A stretch of DNA of 64,000 nt from contig JAFKGQ010000013.1 in NCBI GenBank assembly GCA_017307755.1, forward strand, positions 124,001 through 188,000, written 5' to 3'. Position 1 is the first letter of the stretch. Each line of letters begins with the position of its first letter. Position numbers and translations under genes: made by a program. The DNA comes from Chitinophagaceae bacterium (lineage in GTDB: Bacteria; Bacteroidota; Bacteroidia; Chitinophagales; Chitinophagaceae). Shown in pieces: positions 7,565-17,181 of this stretch. The notes beneath the pieces were generated by a model. It did no database searches. It was not told where the DNA came from and saw nothing but the letters and a program-made list of their open reading frames with translations.

Positions 7565-9028
7565 ATGAACACTCTCCTCATACACCCTCCCAAACCTGTC
7601 CGTCACCCTCACCATCACCTGCCTGGCCCCTTCCGAAGGCCTCGCAAAGAACATATGATCATTCAACGTCGGCTCGACAAACTTATGTTTTTTTGGCAGT
7701 TCCGGCCCGGCATACAATTCCACCGCCCAGGGATCAAAAGCCACCCGTTGCTCCATATGCCCTTTGAGCACGCCATCTTCATACCACTCCACCTTCCATT
7801 TCTTATCCCAATTCCACACATTCGCAGAGATCTCATCCGGCGCCTCTTTCGCCCGCCCTTTGGCATAAACCCTGTGCTGCTGCTCCTTCGCCAGACCGGT
7901 GGATTTATAATGCCATTTAATATCGGATCCATCTACCTCGTACACACCATACCCGGAAGGTGTCCCATCCCCGCAAATAGGGCCCGTCCACCAGGCGCCA
8001 CAAACTGTGCCGTGGTTATGCTCCATCATGTCCCCTTCTTCCCAATTATCATTAAAATGCGTATGACCGCTCATGATATGTACCTTGTAGGGTGTGAGCA
8101 GTTTATACAACTGCCGTCTGTTGGAAACCACGCCGCCCAATTCTTCCGCCCTTTGCTCCATGCGCGCCAGACCCGTATTCGTGGGAATATGCAGGCTCAC
8201 CACTACGGTGCTGCCGGGCTTTACCAGCGCCAGGTCCTGCTCCAGCCAGCGTAACTGCCCCTCGGTGAGATACCCGATATATTTTTTATCCACGCCTATA
8301 AAGAAAACATCATCCAATACCACATAATGAACCTCACCCCTGTTGAAGGAATAATAAGTAGGGCCAAACTGCCGCTTGAATGTGGCGTCACTCCCATCAT
8401 CCGTACGGGCATCCAGGTCCATATCGTGATTGCCGATGACATTGTAGAATGGTATACCGCATAGTTCCACTGCCCGGCGATAATCCTCAAACAGCTCGAA
8501 ATGATCCCAGACGAGGTCGCCACACCCGATGCCATGCCACAAAGTACCTCTGGGATAGGATTTGACGACAGCCTGCAAGTCGGGTACGGACTGTGTCATC
8601 AAAAGCTCCACATCCTTCTTTGAGATCATTTGCGTATCCGCCCAGACAACAAAATTATGCTTCCGGTCATCTACCTCTAATTTCTCCAAATGAAAGTCAT
8701 TCTCCAGCAAAACTCCTTTCCCCAATGGCTTATAAAATGATGCGATCCAGTTACGCTCCGGAAAGACATACCCGGCGGGTACGCTGATATACACGAACTC
8801 CGCATCCTGGCCGGCAGTGATCTCATACTTCCCGTCTTTATCAGTCTTCACGACTGTAGCCCCATCAGTAACAGCCACCCCGGCAATACCTGATCCGCGA
8901 CTAAGCACACGCCCCTTCAGCACTCGTTCCGCAACTCCACCGTCGGCCGTCTTCACCAGCGCCGGCGGCGCCGCCATCAATGATCCCGTAAATCCTATAT
9001 TCTTTAAAAAATCTCTTCTGTTGAGCAT
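7553..9028 (-). CDS. Exported calcineurin-like metallophosphoesterase
   Basis: A 491-residue three-domain enzyme. It has an N-terminal twin-arginine-like signal (MLNRRDFLKNIGFTGSLMAAPPAL), an Ig-like MetallophosN domain (about 35-110), the catalytic domain (about 125-325) and a MetallophosC beta domain (about 340-485). Metal ligands visible are D131 (WADTQ, in place of the usual DxH), GCGD171, GNHD (199-202), H280 (SLHIP) and GHTH (321-324). It should hydrolyse a phosphomonoester or phosphodiester in the periplasm; the substrate is unknown. It ends a sigma-FecR-SusC-SusD-DUF5689 operon, 4 bp after the DUF5689 gene, so it probably processes whatever that system imports. Confidence 0.88.
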   Translation of the reverse strand: MLNRRDFLKNIGFTGSLMAAPPALVKTADGGVAERVLKGRVLSRGSGIAGVAVTDGATVVKTDKDGKYEITAGQDAEFVYISVPAGYVFPERNWIASFYKPLGKGVLLENDFHLEKLEVDDRKHNFVVWADTQMISKKDVELLMTQSVPDLQAVVKSYPRGTLWHGIGCGDLVWDHFELFEDYRRAVELCGIPFYNVIGNHDMDLDARTDDGSDATFKRQFGPTYYSFNRGEVHYVVLDDVFFIGVDKKYIGYLTEGQLRWLEQDLALVKPGSTVVVSLHIPTNTGLARMEQRAEELGGVVSNRRQLYKLLTPYKVHIMSGHTHFNDNWEEGDMMEHNHGTVCGAWWTGPICGDGTPSGYGVYEVDGSDIKWHYKSTGLAKEQQHRVYAKGRAKEAPDEISANVWNWDKKWKVEWYEDGVLKGHMEQRVAFDPWAVELYAGPELPKKHKFVEPTLNDHMFFARPSEGARQVMVRVTDRFGRVYEESVHLGG

Positions 9029-9032
9029 AATT

Positions 9033-10547
9033 TTATTTAATCGTAGTAGATCCTTGTCCTTCTATATTGTTGACAGTGGATGTGCTGCTGAGCACAACAG
9101 GGACCTGAGCCCTGGCCTTTGTCCATCTACCCAACGCAGGGTTGTATACGCCGCCCAGCATATTAAAAATACCTGCGCCGGAGATATATGCAAAGCTGAT
9201 CGTATTGGAACCCTGCCTGTAAAAAGGCTGTTCCCCGAGCGTAATTGGGTTCTTTACATCATAAAAATCCGTATTGGTGATACGATAACCCTGTGCCGGC
9301 GGGCCCGGCGTATACAGGCTTCCGCCTGTAGCTATAAAGATCACATCCACAGGCCGGGAGTCCACCGTCACAACCGAATCCGCAAACACGGCCATACCGA
9401 ATGCATTGCCGCTGTTGGCCAGTAGATTGCTGGTTTTGGAGCCAAACTTTTTGCCGTCCGTGGTGCTGTAATCAAATGAGCCGATCCAGGTGGAAGTGCT
9501 CATGTCTGAAGACCCGGGGCCATTGATCACTTTTGAAGATCCACCTACATAAAAGAAGCTCCCCTTTGAAACCTTCCCGGAATCAAGGTTGAATTTATAG
9601 GTCCGGACGACACCGGTGGCCCATCCGGCCGCGGGAAACCCTGCCGGCTTGGAGGCATTGGCATTATTTGTGGTCACCAATGCAAAAGGAGTGGCGGCAA
9701 AATCGATGTCCCTGGTAGCCATCAGCTGTATGTACTCATAATTCCCATCATTGGAAGGGGCAGGGTCGTTTAGAAATCCCGTGATCAGCACGGGGGCGAT
9801 CTCGATGGTCGAGCTTAAGACTACCACGTCATCTCCGGTGCGCATATAGAACTGTGGCACCAGTTGTCCTTCAGCACCGGGCTTATTAAAAGTTATTCCA
9901 TAAAAATTAGCGCTGATGGGCATGGGTGTATTGGCAAATGATGCATGAGGGTCTGTGTGCAGGGTTAGATCGCCAAACCCATCGTTGAGCGTCTTATCTC
10001 CAGTCAGCACATCCGTAGGCGCCGGCAAAGGGTCAAAACCACCTTTAACTATTATCGCCAGCGTGCTTTCATAATCATCCGGGCGGGCCAGTATGAGATT
10101 GCTGGTCACACGGTTCACCGGGATGACATTCCCAGAAGATACTCTTGTGATAGCGTTGTCCTTGATACCCGTGATCTCCAGGATGCCACCCACTCTCTTT
10201 AATACCCCGCCTTCCACTTCGATGACAAGGGAGTCCCCGGGATGATAATTGGCTGCCGCATCCCCGAGGGAGATCGAAATGCCCCGGAGCAAGGCCAGAC
10301 GCCGGCTTTCCTGCAACACCAGTAACCCACTGGGTAAATTGCCGCCGGAATGATCAGAAACGACGATACCCGTGATCTGGTGGGCGCCGATCATGTTATC
10401 CTTTGTAAGGGTGACATCATTCCCTTTGTAAAGGTGTTTGATATCCAGCAGGCCAATGATGGGGCTCAGCGTGGCGCCGGGATAGGTGTCCTTCTTACAG
10501 CTGCCCACCAACACGATGAGCATAAAAAGCAATATGTAGTTTTTCAT
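9033..10547 (-). CDS. DUF5689-domain surface lipoprotein
   Basis: A 504-residue lipoprotein with lipobox LVGSC (Cys17) followed by KKD. The N-terminal half matches the DUF5689 pattern (ITGIVVSDHSGGNLPSGLLVLQESRRLALLRG.. an OB-like beta domain; GDSLVIEVEGGVLKRVGGILEITGI). The C-terminal half is a beta-rich domain with a PNWFDPAL-like choice of residues but no catalytic motif. DUF5689 proteins are typical third members of SusC/SusD-like operons and are thought to lie on the cell surface and bind the transported ligand. The gene is 12 bp after susD and 4 bp before the phosphoesterase. Confidence 0.8.
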   Translation of the reverse strand: MKNYILLFMLIVLVGSCKKDTYPGATLSPIIGLLDIKHLYKGNDVTLTKDNMIGAHQITGIVVSDHSGGNLPSGLLVLQESRRLALLRGISISLGDAAANYHPGDSLVIEVEGGVLKRVGGILEITGIKDNAITRVSSGNVIPVNRVTSNLILARPDDYESTLAIIVKGGFDPLPAPTDVLTGDKTLNDGFGDLTLHTDPHASFANTPMPISANFYGITFNKPGAEGQLVPQFYMRTGDDVVVLSSTIEIAPVLITGFLNDPAPSNDGNYEYIQLMATRDIDFAATPFALVTTNNANASKPAGFPAAGWATGVVRTYKFNLDSGKVSKGSFFYVGGSSKVINGPGSSDMSTSTWIGSFDYSTTDGKKFGSKTSNLLANSGNAFGMAVFADSVVTVDSRPVDVIFIATGGSLYTPGPPAQGYRITNTDFYDVKNPITLGEQPFYRQGSNTISFAYISGAGIFNMLGGVYNPALGRWTKARAQVPVVLSSTSTVNNIEGQGSTTIK

Positions 10548-10559
10548 TTTTTTTATTTT

Positions 10560-12074
10560 TTAGGGCTTTTGCCACCACACCTGTGTAGAGATCACATCAG
10601 GGCCTTGTGCGGCAACGGCTGCTTTATAATTGGTGGGATTGGTCGATTGTACGTATACGGGATACATCACACGGGCCGGCATGACCCCATTGTTCCTCAG
10701 ACCCGGCCCCTTGGGCAATAGGGGGTGACCTGTACGTCTGTACTCAAACCATTGTTCCAGGTCAGTGAGGAAGAGGGCATAGTATTTCAGCAGATGGATC
10801 TTCTCCATCTTATCCTCCAGTGAGGCGCTTTCATCCCATTCCATGTCTGCCGCGGTAAGAAAATCCCTGATCTTTATATTCCAGTTAGGCAGCCATAGTC
10901 TGATGCTGGCGGAGGCAGCGCTATCATAATACGTTTCGGCGGAACCGCTGATCCAACCCTTTACCACGGCTTCGGCCAGGATAAATTGCAGTTCGGAATA
11001 ATTCATGATCATCCCTGTCAACGGCTCTGTCTGCAAGGTCTGGGTCGAAGTGGTAGAGTAGAAATAAGATTTCTTTACGGGATTTGCCCCGGGCGAATAA
11101 CCGCTGGGGATTCCCACATAAGCGCCTGAATAGGGCGCTATATCCCACCGGTTGAACCCATTCGTTCCATAGGTCGGTATATCGATGCGAGGGTCGTTCC
11201 ATTGCACGAGATGGTCGATAAAAAAACTGGCAAGCCCCACCGCGCGGAAGTCCTGTTCCCGGACACCCAGATAGGGCGAAGCATAAGGCGCTACTCCTGT
11301 CCATCTCAGGATGGCGGACTCGTCATTACTGGCCATGATGGGATATTTGGTGGTACTGTCAACTACTATCTCCTTTATTTTTTTGATACAGTCGGCAGCC
11401 ACTTCAGCCTTACCGGAAATTCTCAACAGCAAGCGCAGATACAATGAATTGCCGAACTTACGCCACTTGGCGATGTTGCCGCCGAACACCGGATCGCTGG
11501 ACGCCTGAATGGCAGTATTAGCCAGCAATAAGGTATCCGCCTGTTCCAGTCTTTTAAAAATATCCAGATAGATATCCTTCTGTGGGTCAAAGGCCGGCTG
11601 GTAATTACCGGAATCCTTTGCGAGATTGGATTCAAAATAAGGCACGTTACCATAGGTATCTGTCAGCAGGGAATAGATCCAGGACTGGCAGATGAGGGAT
11701 ATGCCCATATAGGATTGGTTGTAGTTCAGCTGTCCGCTGGCAATCTTATACAGGTCCTTGAAGTTGGTAAGCTCCGCATACCACCCGTTGTAAAACCTGT
11801 CACCCCAGTTGCTACGGTAATCGTATCTGAAAACTTGTCCCTCTGCGTCGCTGGGGTTTACGGTCACCTGCATCAGCTCGTTGTTAAAGTCGCGGTTACG
11901 CAGCATATTGGTCGACATGATGCCCACCAATGCAGGGGGCAGCAGTTGCTGCGGCAATGCAGTGGGCGTATTGTTCGGGTCGGTATTCAACTCTTTAAAA
12001 CCTTTCGTGCAGGATGAGAGCATGATGCCGGCCATCACTACAACACTCATGATCTTAAATAATATCTCTTTCAT
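10560..12074 (-). CDS. SusD/RagB-family lipoprotein (SusD-like_2 type)
   Basis: A 504-residue lipoprotein (lipobox IMLSSC, Cys22). The start of the mature protein, TKGFKELNTDPNNTPTALPQQLLPPAL, is diagnostic of the SusD-like_2 subfamily. TPR-like helical segments follow (LICQSWIYSLLTDTYGNVPYFES, ELQFILAEAVVKGW) and a C-terminal EQWFEYRRTGHPLLP signature. SusD proteins form the lid over the SusC channel and capture the substrate. It lies 11 bp downstream of the susC gene. This subfamily often works with peptide, siderophore-like or unknown ligands rather than starch, so the substrate cannot be named. Confidence 0.92.
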   Translation of the reverse strand: MKEILFKIMSVVVMAGIMLSSCTKGFKELNTDPNNTPTALPQQLLPPALVGIMSTNMLRNRDFNNELMQVTVNPSDAEGQVFRYDYRSNWGDRFYNGWYAELTNFKDLYKIASGQLNYNQSYMGISLICQSWIYSLLTDTYGNVPYFESNLAKDSGNYQPAFDPQKDIYLDIFKRLEQADTLLLANTAIQASSDPVFGGNIAKWRKFGNSLYLRLLLRISGKAEVAADCIKKIKEIVVDSTTKYPIMASNDESAILRWTGVAPYASPYLGVREQDFRAVGLASFFIDHLVQWNDPRIDIPTYGTNGFNRWDIAPYSGAYVGIPSGYSPGANPVKKSYFYSTTSTQTLQTEPLTGMIMNYSELQFILAEAVVKGWISGSAETYYDSAASASIRLWLPNWNIKIRDFLTAADMEWDESASLEDKMEKIHLLKYYALFLTDLEQWFEYRRTGHPLLPKGPGLRNNGVMPARVMYPVYVQSTNPTNYKAAVAAQGPDVISTQVWWQKP

Positions 12075-12085
12075 TTTTAAAAGTA

Positions 12086-15000
12086 TTAAAATCCAATAAC
12101 CAGGTTAGCTCCCATGCTGCGGGTGGAGGGGAATTGACCGATCTCAAAGCCCCGTATGATATCGGTACCGCTCAGCGTGCCGAACTCAGGATCGAACATG
12201 GGCCATTTAGACCAGATATACAGGTTGCGTCCATATACGCCTACCACCACGCGTTGCAGCCCCAATTTCCTGGCGATCTGAGGAGAAAGGGTATAATCCA
12301 GACGGGCTTCTCTGAACTTAATAAAGTCAGTGCGAAAGACACTGCCTTCAGCATTGTCGATGCCATAATGACTTCGATAATATTCGTCCACGTCGGTAGC
12401 GATAACATCATTCTTTCTGTACTTTCCGCTGGCGTCCTGTACTACTCCATTCCCGATGATGCCATTGTATCTTCCGGGCAGCGTTTTAGGCAGCTTGCCC
12501 TGTTCAGCCATTTTATAGTGCATGAGCGAGTGCGCCACAGCGCCATATTGTGCATCGAATAAGAGATGTAAATGGAATTGCTTGTACTGGAAGTCATTGG
12601 TAAAACCCAGCTTCCATTTTGGGATGGTGTTGCCCAGGTATTTTACGTCCCCTGTGATAAGAGCAACGCCCGTCCTGCTGTCATACACCACTTGTCCATC
12701 CGGAGCACGCACATACCCTTTACCATACAGGTCGCCCATGCTGCCGCCCACTTTTGCGACGATCTGGCCTCCACCTACAGGACCGTTGTATAGCACTACA
12801 GAGCTGTCGGCCAGCTGTTCGATCTTATTCTTATTGGCAGAGAAGACGATACCTGTGGTCCAGGTAATACCATTCCTCGATGTAACAGGTGTCCCATTCA
12901 AGGATAACTCTATCCCTCTGTTATTCACTTTCCCTGCATTGATCAGGGCCTGGCCATAGCCGGATGCCCGATCGACAACGCGTTGGAGGATCTGGTCCTT
13001 TGTATTGCCCGTATACAATGCCACATCGATATTCAATCTGTTCCTGAACATCCTGACATTGACACCCGTCTCATACGTAATGGTACGAAGGGGCCGGAGG
13101 TTGGGGTTCGCCAGTAAAGAAGGGTTCTCCAGACCGCCATTGTACAGGCTGCCTGCTGAAACATAGTTATACGCGGTGAGATAAGGGACAGTTTGACCGC
13201 TGCCCACGCTGGAGATGGACAACCTGAATTTAGCATAGTCGATGTTATGGGGCAGCCTGAGCACGTCAGAGGCGATAAAGCTCATGTTCGCTGAAGAATA
13301 AAAGAACCCTGCGTTGGTCGTCCGTGAAGGCGTCGCCAGCACGCTGTTCCAATCCTGACGGGCAGTGACGTCTACAAAAAGGTAGTTCTTATAGGCTCCG
13401 GAAAATAACCCATAGAAGCTGTTGATCCCGTACTTGCTTTTCCAGGGCATGGTCACCAGGGGGCCCGCAGCATTGGCCATGGAGTAGATCCCGGGGTAGG
13501 TCAGCGAATCGGCCCTTACTTCATCCCTGTTATAGGTATTCCGCAGTATGCTACCGCCGGCAGTGACGGTGAAATTGAAGTCGCCGTTGATCTTTTTTAC
13601 GTATCTCAGCAGGAAGTCGGCGCTGTTCTCGTTTGAAAAGATGTTCTGGGTGCGGTAGCTGCCTTTCTGGTATTTGGCGCCGGCATCGTAGGGGCGCTCC
13701 TGGGCGCGTTGTTCATAGGAAAGATCGATGGAGGTCCGCAACTGAAGACTCAGTTCTTTTGTAAAACTATAAGTCGCCTGTACGTTACCCGTTACGGCAT
13801 TGCGATTGGACCTGTTGATAAATTCATACGCAACAGCATAGGGATTCTCGGGGTAAGTACTAAAAGGGAATTCTATTTTCTTGTCTTTCTGACCATTTAC
13901 CCAATAGTTCCGCAGCCAATTGACATCTGCGCTGGGTTGCCAGAATATATACCAGTACATGATCGATTGGTTGCCGTAACCCGCTCCGGGCAGGTTGTCG
14001 CTCCACATATTGTTGTAATCGATCTTGGAAGTCACCTGGAGTTTATCGCTGACCTTTGAGGTCAGGGAGAGGGATACGGAATTGCGTTTGTACCCTGTGT
14101 TGGGTAATATCCACTTGTTGTCGACATTGGTGACGGCAAAACGGGCTGTGGATTTATCGCTACCGCCTTCGACGCTCACGCTGTTGGTGAGGGTCCGTCC
14201 GGTAGTAAAATACGTGTTGATATTTTTATAGGGAACCCAGGGGGTTCTTTGAGTACCCTGGGCTTGTGTTTTGGGGTCGAACTGGAAGAACTTCTGTCCT
14301 TCGAACTTTGGGCCATAGGCGGAACTGGTGCCGCTGGTACTGGGACCATCGGCGGAAGCACCGTAAGAATAGTAGTTGGCGCCATCCAACCCCTGTCCGT
14401 ACTCATATTGCAAGGCCGGGCTGCGATTTATGTGTTCCATGCTTGCATTGGAGCTTATCGTAACACCCAGACCTTTTTTTCTGATGCTGCCGGATTTTGT
14501 GGTGATGATGACGGCTCCATTAGCGCCTCTCTCGCCATACAGTGCGGAAGCGCCAGGCCCTTTTAATACGGTGACGGACTCTATATCCTCGGGGTTGAGA
14601 TCGTTGAGGTTGCTGCCATAGTCGGCAGGCATGTTGTCGCTGCTGACGCCATAGGCAGCCTCCCCATTGATGGCGCTGCGCCGGCCGCTACCCTGGTTGA
14701 TCACCACGCCATCCACGACGATGAGCGCTTCGTTATCCCCGGTAAGATTATTCTCTCCCCGCAGGATGATCTTGTTGGTGCCGACAGGACCGCTGTTGGA
14801 TCTCACCAGACTCAATCCGGCCACTTTTCCGGATAGCGCATCCGTCCAGTTGGATGCCATAGCGTCGGTGAGCTGTTTGCCCTGGATGGTCGTGGTAGCA
14901 TATCCCAATGCCTTTTCGTCCCTTTTTATACCTAACGCGGTCACTACTACATCCTGCATTTGCTGCGCATCTTTTATCAGCTCGATATGCAGGGCTTCCA

Positions 15001-15544
15001 CTTCGGAGGCATTGAATTTTCTTTTTACAGGCAGATACCCGACGGCCGATATTTCAACGATGCCATCCTGAAAAGGGAGCACCTTGTCGAAAGCGCCTTT
15101 TTCATCTACCACCGCAACAGCCGTCTTCTGTCCCTCCTGTCTGATCATGACAGTGGCGCCGGCCACGGGGACATCGCCTTCTTTGACAAAACCTTTTAAC
15201 ACCATGGGTGAAGACGTTTTTTTTGCGGCTGCCGACTTGCGGATGACCCAGCTGCTGCCGCTGGGAGCAGCCTTAAAACCACCCGGGGCCAGTACTTTGT
15301 TTAACAATTCGCCGACGCCGGGAGCTTCGTGAGCGGCGGCGGGGACTTTTACCGCAGCCAGTTCTTCGTCGGCATAGGCCAGTTGCACCTTGAACTGGCG
15401 GCCAAAATCTTCTGCGATCCTGCTCAGATTGCCCGCGGCATGCTGGAAACGCAGTGTCCCTGACTGCTGCGCCCGCAGGAGTATGGGGGCCGCCAGCAAC
15501 AGAACCATAACCATCGATCTTGCTGTTAGTTTTGCGTGTTGCAT
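12086..15544 (-). CDS. SusC/RagA-family TonB-dependent transporter with STN domain
   Basis: A 1152-residue outer-membrane transporter. The domains in order are a signal peptide ending LLRAQQ, an STN secretin/TonB signalling domain (about 30-100), a CarboxypepD_reg beta domain (about 115-185), a plug (about 195-350, with MQDVVVTALGIKRDEKALGY, the SusC signature GANGAVIITTK and LKGPGASALYGERG) and a 22-strand barrel to the C-terminus. The STN domain links it to the FecR and sigma genes just upstream, suggesting ligand-induced expression. With the SusD protein it forms the usual pedal-bin importer. An in-frame ATG about 30 bp in is possible but would cut the signal peptide. Confidence 0.93.
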   Translation of the reverse strand: MQHAKLTARSMVMVLLLAAPILLRAQQSGTLRFQHAAGNLSRIAEDFGRQFKVQLAYADEELAAVKVPAAAHEAPGVGELLNKVLAPGGFKAAPSGSSWVIRKSAAAKKTSSPMVLKGFVKEGDVPVAGATVMIRQEGQKTAVAVVDEKGAFDKVLPFQDGIVEISAVGYLPVKRKFNASEVEALHIELIKDAQQMQDVVVTALGIKRDEKALGYATTTIQGKQLTDAMASNWTDALSGKVAGLSLVRSNSGPVGTNKIILRGENNLTGDNEALIVVDGVVINQGSGRRSAINGEAAYGVSSDNMPADYGSNLNDLNPEDIESVTVLKGPGASALYGERGANGAVIITTKSGSIRKKGLGVTISSNASMEHINRSPALQYEYGQGLDGANYYSYGASADGPSTSGTSSAYGPKFEGQKFFQFDPKTQAQGTQRTPWVPYKNINTYFTTGRTLTNSVSVEGGSDKSTARFAVTNVDNKWILPNTGYKRNSVSLSLTSKVSDKLQVTSKIDYNNMWSDNLPGAGYGNQSIMYWYIFWQPSADVNWLRNYWVNGQKDKKIEFPFSTYPENPYAVAYEFINRSNRNAVTGNVQATYSFTKELSLQLRTSIDLSYEQRAQERPYDAGAKYQKGSYRTQNIFSNENSADFLLRYVKKINGDFNFTVTAGGSILRNTYNRDEVRADSLTYPGIYSMANAAGPLVTMPWKSKYGINSFYGLFSGAYKNYLFVDVTARQDWNSVLATPSRTTNAGFFYSSANMSFIASDVLRLPHNIDYAKFRLSISSVGSGQTVPYLTAYNYVSAGSLYNGGLENPSLLANPNLRPLRTITYETGVNVRMFRNRLNIDVALYTGNTKDQILQRVVDRASGYGQALINAGKVNNRGIELSLNGTPVTSRNGITWTTGIVFSANKNKIEQLADSSVVLYNGPVGGGQIVAKVGGSMGDLYGKGYVRAPDGQVVYDSRTGVALITGDVKYLGNTIPKWKLGFTNDFQYKQFHLHLLFDAQYGAVAHSLMHYKMAEQGKLPKTLPGRYNGIIGNGVVQDASGKYRKNDVIATDVDEYYRSHYGIDNAEGSVFRTDFIKFREARLDYTLSPQIARKLGLQRVVVGVYGRNLYIWSKWPMFDPEFGTLSGTDIIRGFEIGQFPSTRSMGANLVIGF

Positions 15545-15616
15545 AGTAATTACATTATAGACAATAGCGTGTCATCCCGCCAACTGGCGGAAAAAACTTT
15601 TTTATTGATGCTTTAA

Positions 15617-16423
15617 TTATTGATGGATATTATAGCCCGTCAACGAATTCAGTACGGTAAGGTTATCTTTTAATGGTATCGTCAGGTCCCAGGTTAGGGT
15701 CAGTTTTATTTTCCGGTTCATATCATCCCCTGTCAGTTTCACATGATAGTATTTCTCTATCCTATCCAGTAATTCTTCTAACTCGATATTGTGCCATCTC
15801 GTCCGTGACTGTAACCACCAGTCGGCGGCATCAGGATCTTCGGTCCGTACGGTCCCGGTCTTACCCCGCACGGTACTTACCTCCTCGCCGGCTATCAGCA
15901 GCTGACGGCCACCGCTGTTGCTCAGGGCGACTTTCCCTTCTTTTACTGTCAGCTGCAAGTCCAGGGAATCCATTTTATGCAAGGTAAATGCGGTACCCAA
16001 CACCGTCACCTGCTGCTGATTCACCGCGACAGTAAAGACATGCCGCTCATCCTTTGCCACACTGAAGAAGGCAGATCCACTCACCAACGCCACTCTGCGA
16101 TCGTGTGCGAGATCTGGATTCACCCGCACCACTGAATGCGGCGCCAGCCATAGCACCGAACTATCATTGAGCAATATTCTTTGGGAGCTGTCATTACTCG
16201 CCAGTTCCTGCCACTCCCGGGCATGCCCTCTTGAGATCAGTCCCGGCATCCGGACAATCACCACCAACAGTACAGCCGCGGCAGCGCTTATACCGATGAT
16301 AAACGATCGCTTTCTACGTCGTCCGGCATCTATACGTCTGTGGATATTACCTAATAGTTCCTGTTTCTGTGTAGGGTCTATCTCCTCCGGCTCATCCCAT
16401 GCTTTCTGCCATTGCTCGTCCAT
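15617..16423 (-). CDS. FecR-family anti-sigma factor
   Basis: A 268-residue FecR protein: a short cytoplasmic N-terminus (about residues 1-38), one membrane helix (RSFIIGISAAAAVLLVVIV, about 39-57), a periplasmic FecR domain (about 75-185, RILLNDSSVLWLAPHSVVRV ... FFSVAKDERHVFTVAVNQQQVTVLGTAF) and a C-terminal DUF4974-like STN-interacting domain (IELEELLDRIEKYYHVKL). It should relay binding of ligand by the STN-containing SusC to the sigma factor encoded upstream. The cytoplasmic segment is shorter than in the second FecR of the window (56613-57647). Confidence 0.9.
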   Translation of the reverse strand: MDEQWQKAWDEPEEIDPTQKQELLGNIHRRIDAGRRRKRSFIIGISAAAAVLLVVIVRMPGLISRGHAREWQELASNDSSQRILLNDSSVLWLAPHSVVRVNPDLAHDRRVALVSGSAFFSVAKDERHVFTVAVNQQQVTVLGTAFTLHKMDSLDLQLTVKEGKVALSNSGGRQLLIAGEEVSTVRGKTGTVRTEDPDAADWWLQSRTRWHNIELEELLDRIEKYYHVKLTGDDMNRKIKLTLTWDLTIPLKDNLTVLNSLTGYNIHQ

Positions 16424-16507
16424 TTGATCTGTTTGGGCAATAGACGTCGGATGAAAGGGGCTGGTACTATAGGTTTACCGGAGTTAACAATTTGGTCATA
16501 TTGGGGC

Positions 16508-17020
16508 TCAGAAGAAGAAGAATTGAACGCCCCGAAGAATTTTTATGATACGTTGTCCGGCAGTATGTAATTGATTTTTAACGGTCTGTTCGCTAAGTTG
16601 TAATTCGGAGGCGATCTCTTTGACGGACAACTGCTCTTCGTTCTTCATGGCATAGATCCTGCGCATTTGTCCCGGCAGTGTATCCACCGCCCCTTTCCAG
16701 ATGTGGTACACCTGTTTGTATTGATATTGTTCGTCGGGCAGCGGGCGTTCTTCGGTGCGGTCCTGTATGTCGGCGGTCAGCGTATATCGCTGTCTTTTAA
16801 CAACACGAAGGTGATCATTGATACAGTTCTGTACAATGGTATAGAGATAATTACGCAAACTGGTGTGAATATCAATAGACTGACGTTTGTTCCATAGTTT
16901 TATGAATACCTCCTGTAAAACATCATTGGCATCTTCTTCGCTGCCGAGCCGTCCTTTTATATAGGTGTGTACGACGTCGGCATACTGGTGGAAGATCTCA
17001 TCAAAAGCAGCTCTGTTCAT
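16508..17020 (-). CDS. ECF RNA polymerase sigma factor (FecI-like)
   Basis: A 170-residue sigma-70 family protein with only regions 2 and 4. Region 2 contains FHQYADVVHTYIKGRLGSEEDANDVLQEVFIKLW. Region 4 contains LSVKEIASELQLSEQTVKNQLHTA. The order sigma-FecR-SusC-SusD on one strand is the standard Bacteroidota ECF10-type arrangement, so its likely targets are the genes from 16423 down to 7553. It is separated from the divergent hydrolase gene by about 160 bp. A TAGATTTG box on the minus strand just before the ATG matches TAnnTTTG, but no -33 TTTG is found at the right distance. Confidence 0.92.
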   Translation of the reverse strand: MNRAAFDEIFHQYADVVHTYIKGRLGSEEDANDVLQEVFIKLWNKRQSIDIHTSLRNYLYTIVQNCINDHLRVVKRQRYTLTADIQDRTEERPLPDEQYQYKQVYHIWKGAVDTLPGQMRRIYAMKNEEQLSVKEIASELQLSEQTVKNQLHTAGQRIIKILRGVQFFFF

Positions 17021-17181
17021 ATGGGTGCAAATCTAAGCACCAAAAGAAAGCGTGTGTTTTACGAAATTTTTAAATTTTATGACCAGGGACTGGCATAAAG
17101 CGTCGCAAAAGCACCCCCTATTTGTCATTTTTCCCCATCTCAGCTTTTAACTGAGGAAGTTAGCTTTACAAAAAAAATATC

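Noticed and set aside
6270..7600. Mobile element around the toxin-antitoxin genes
   Set aside because: No transposase, integrase, terminal inverted repeats or target duplications were seen; only the base composition suggests transfer.
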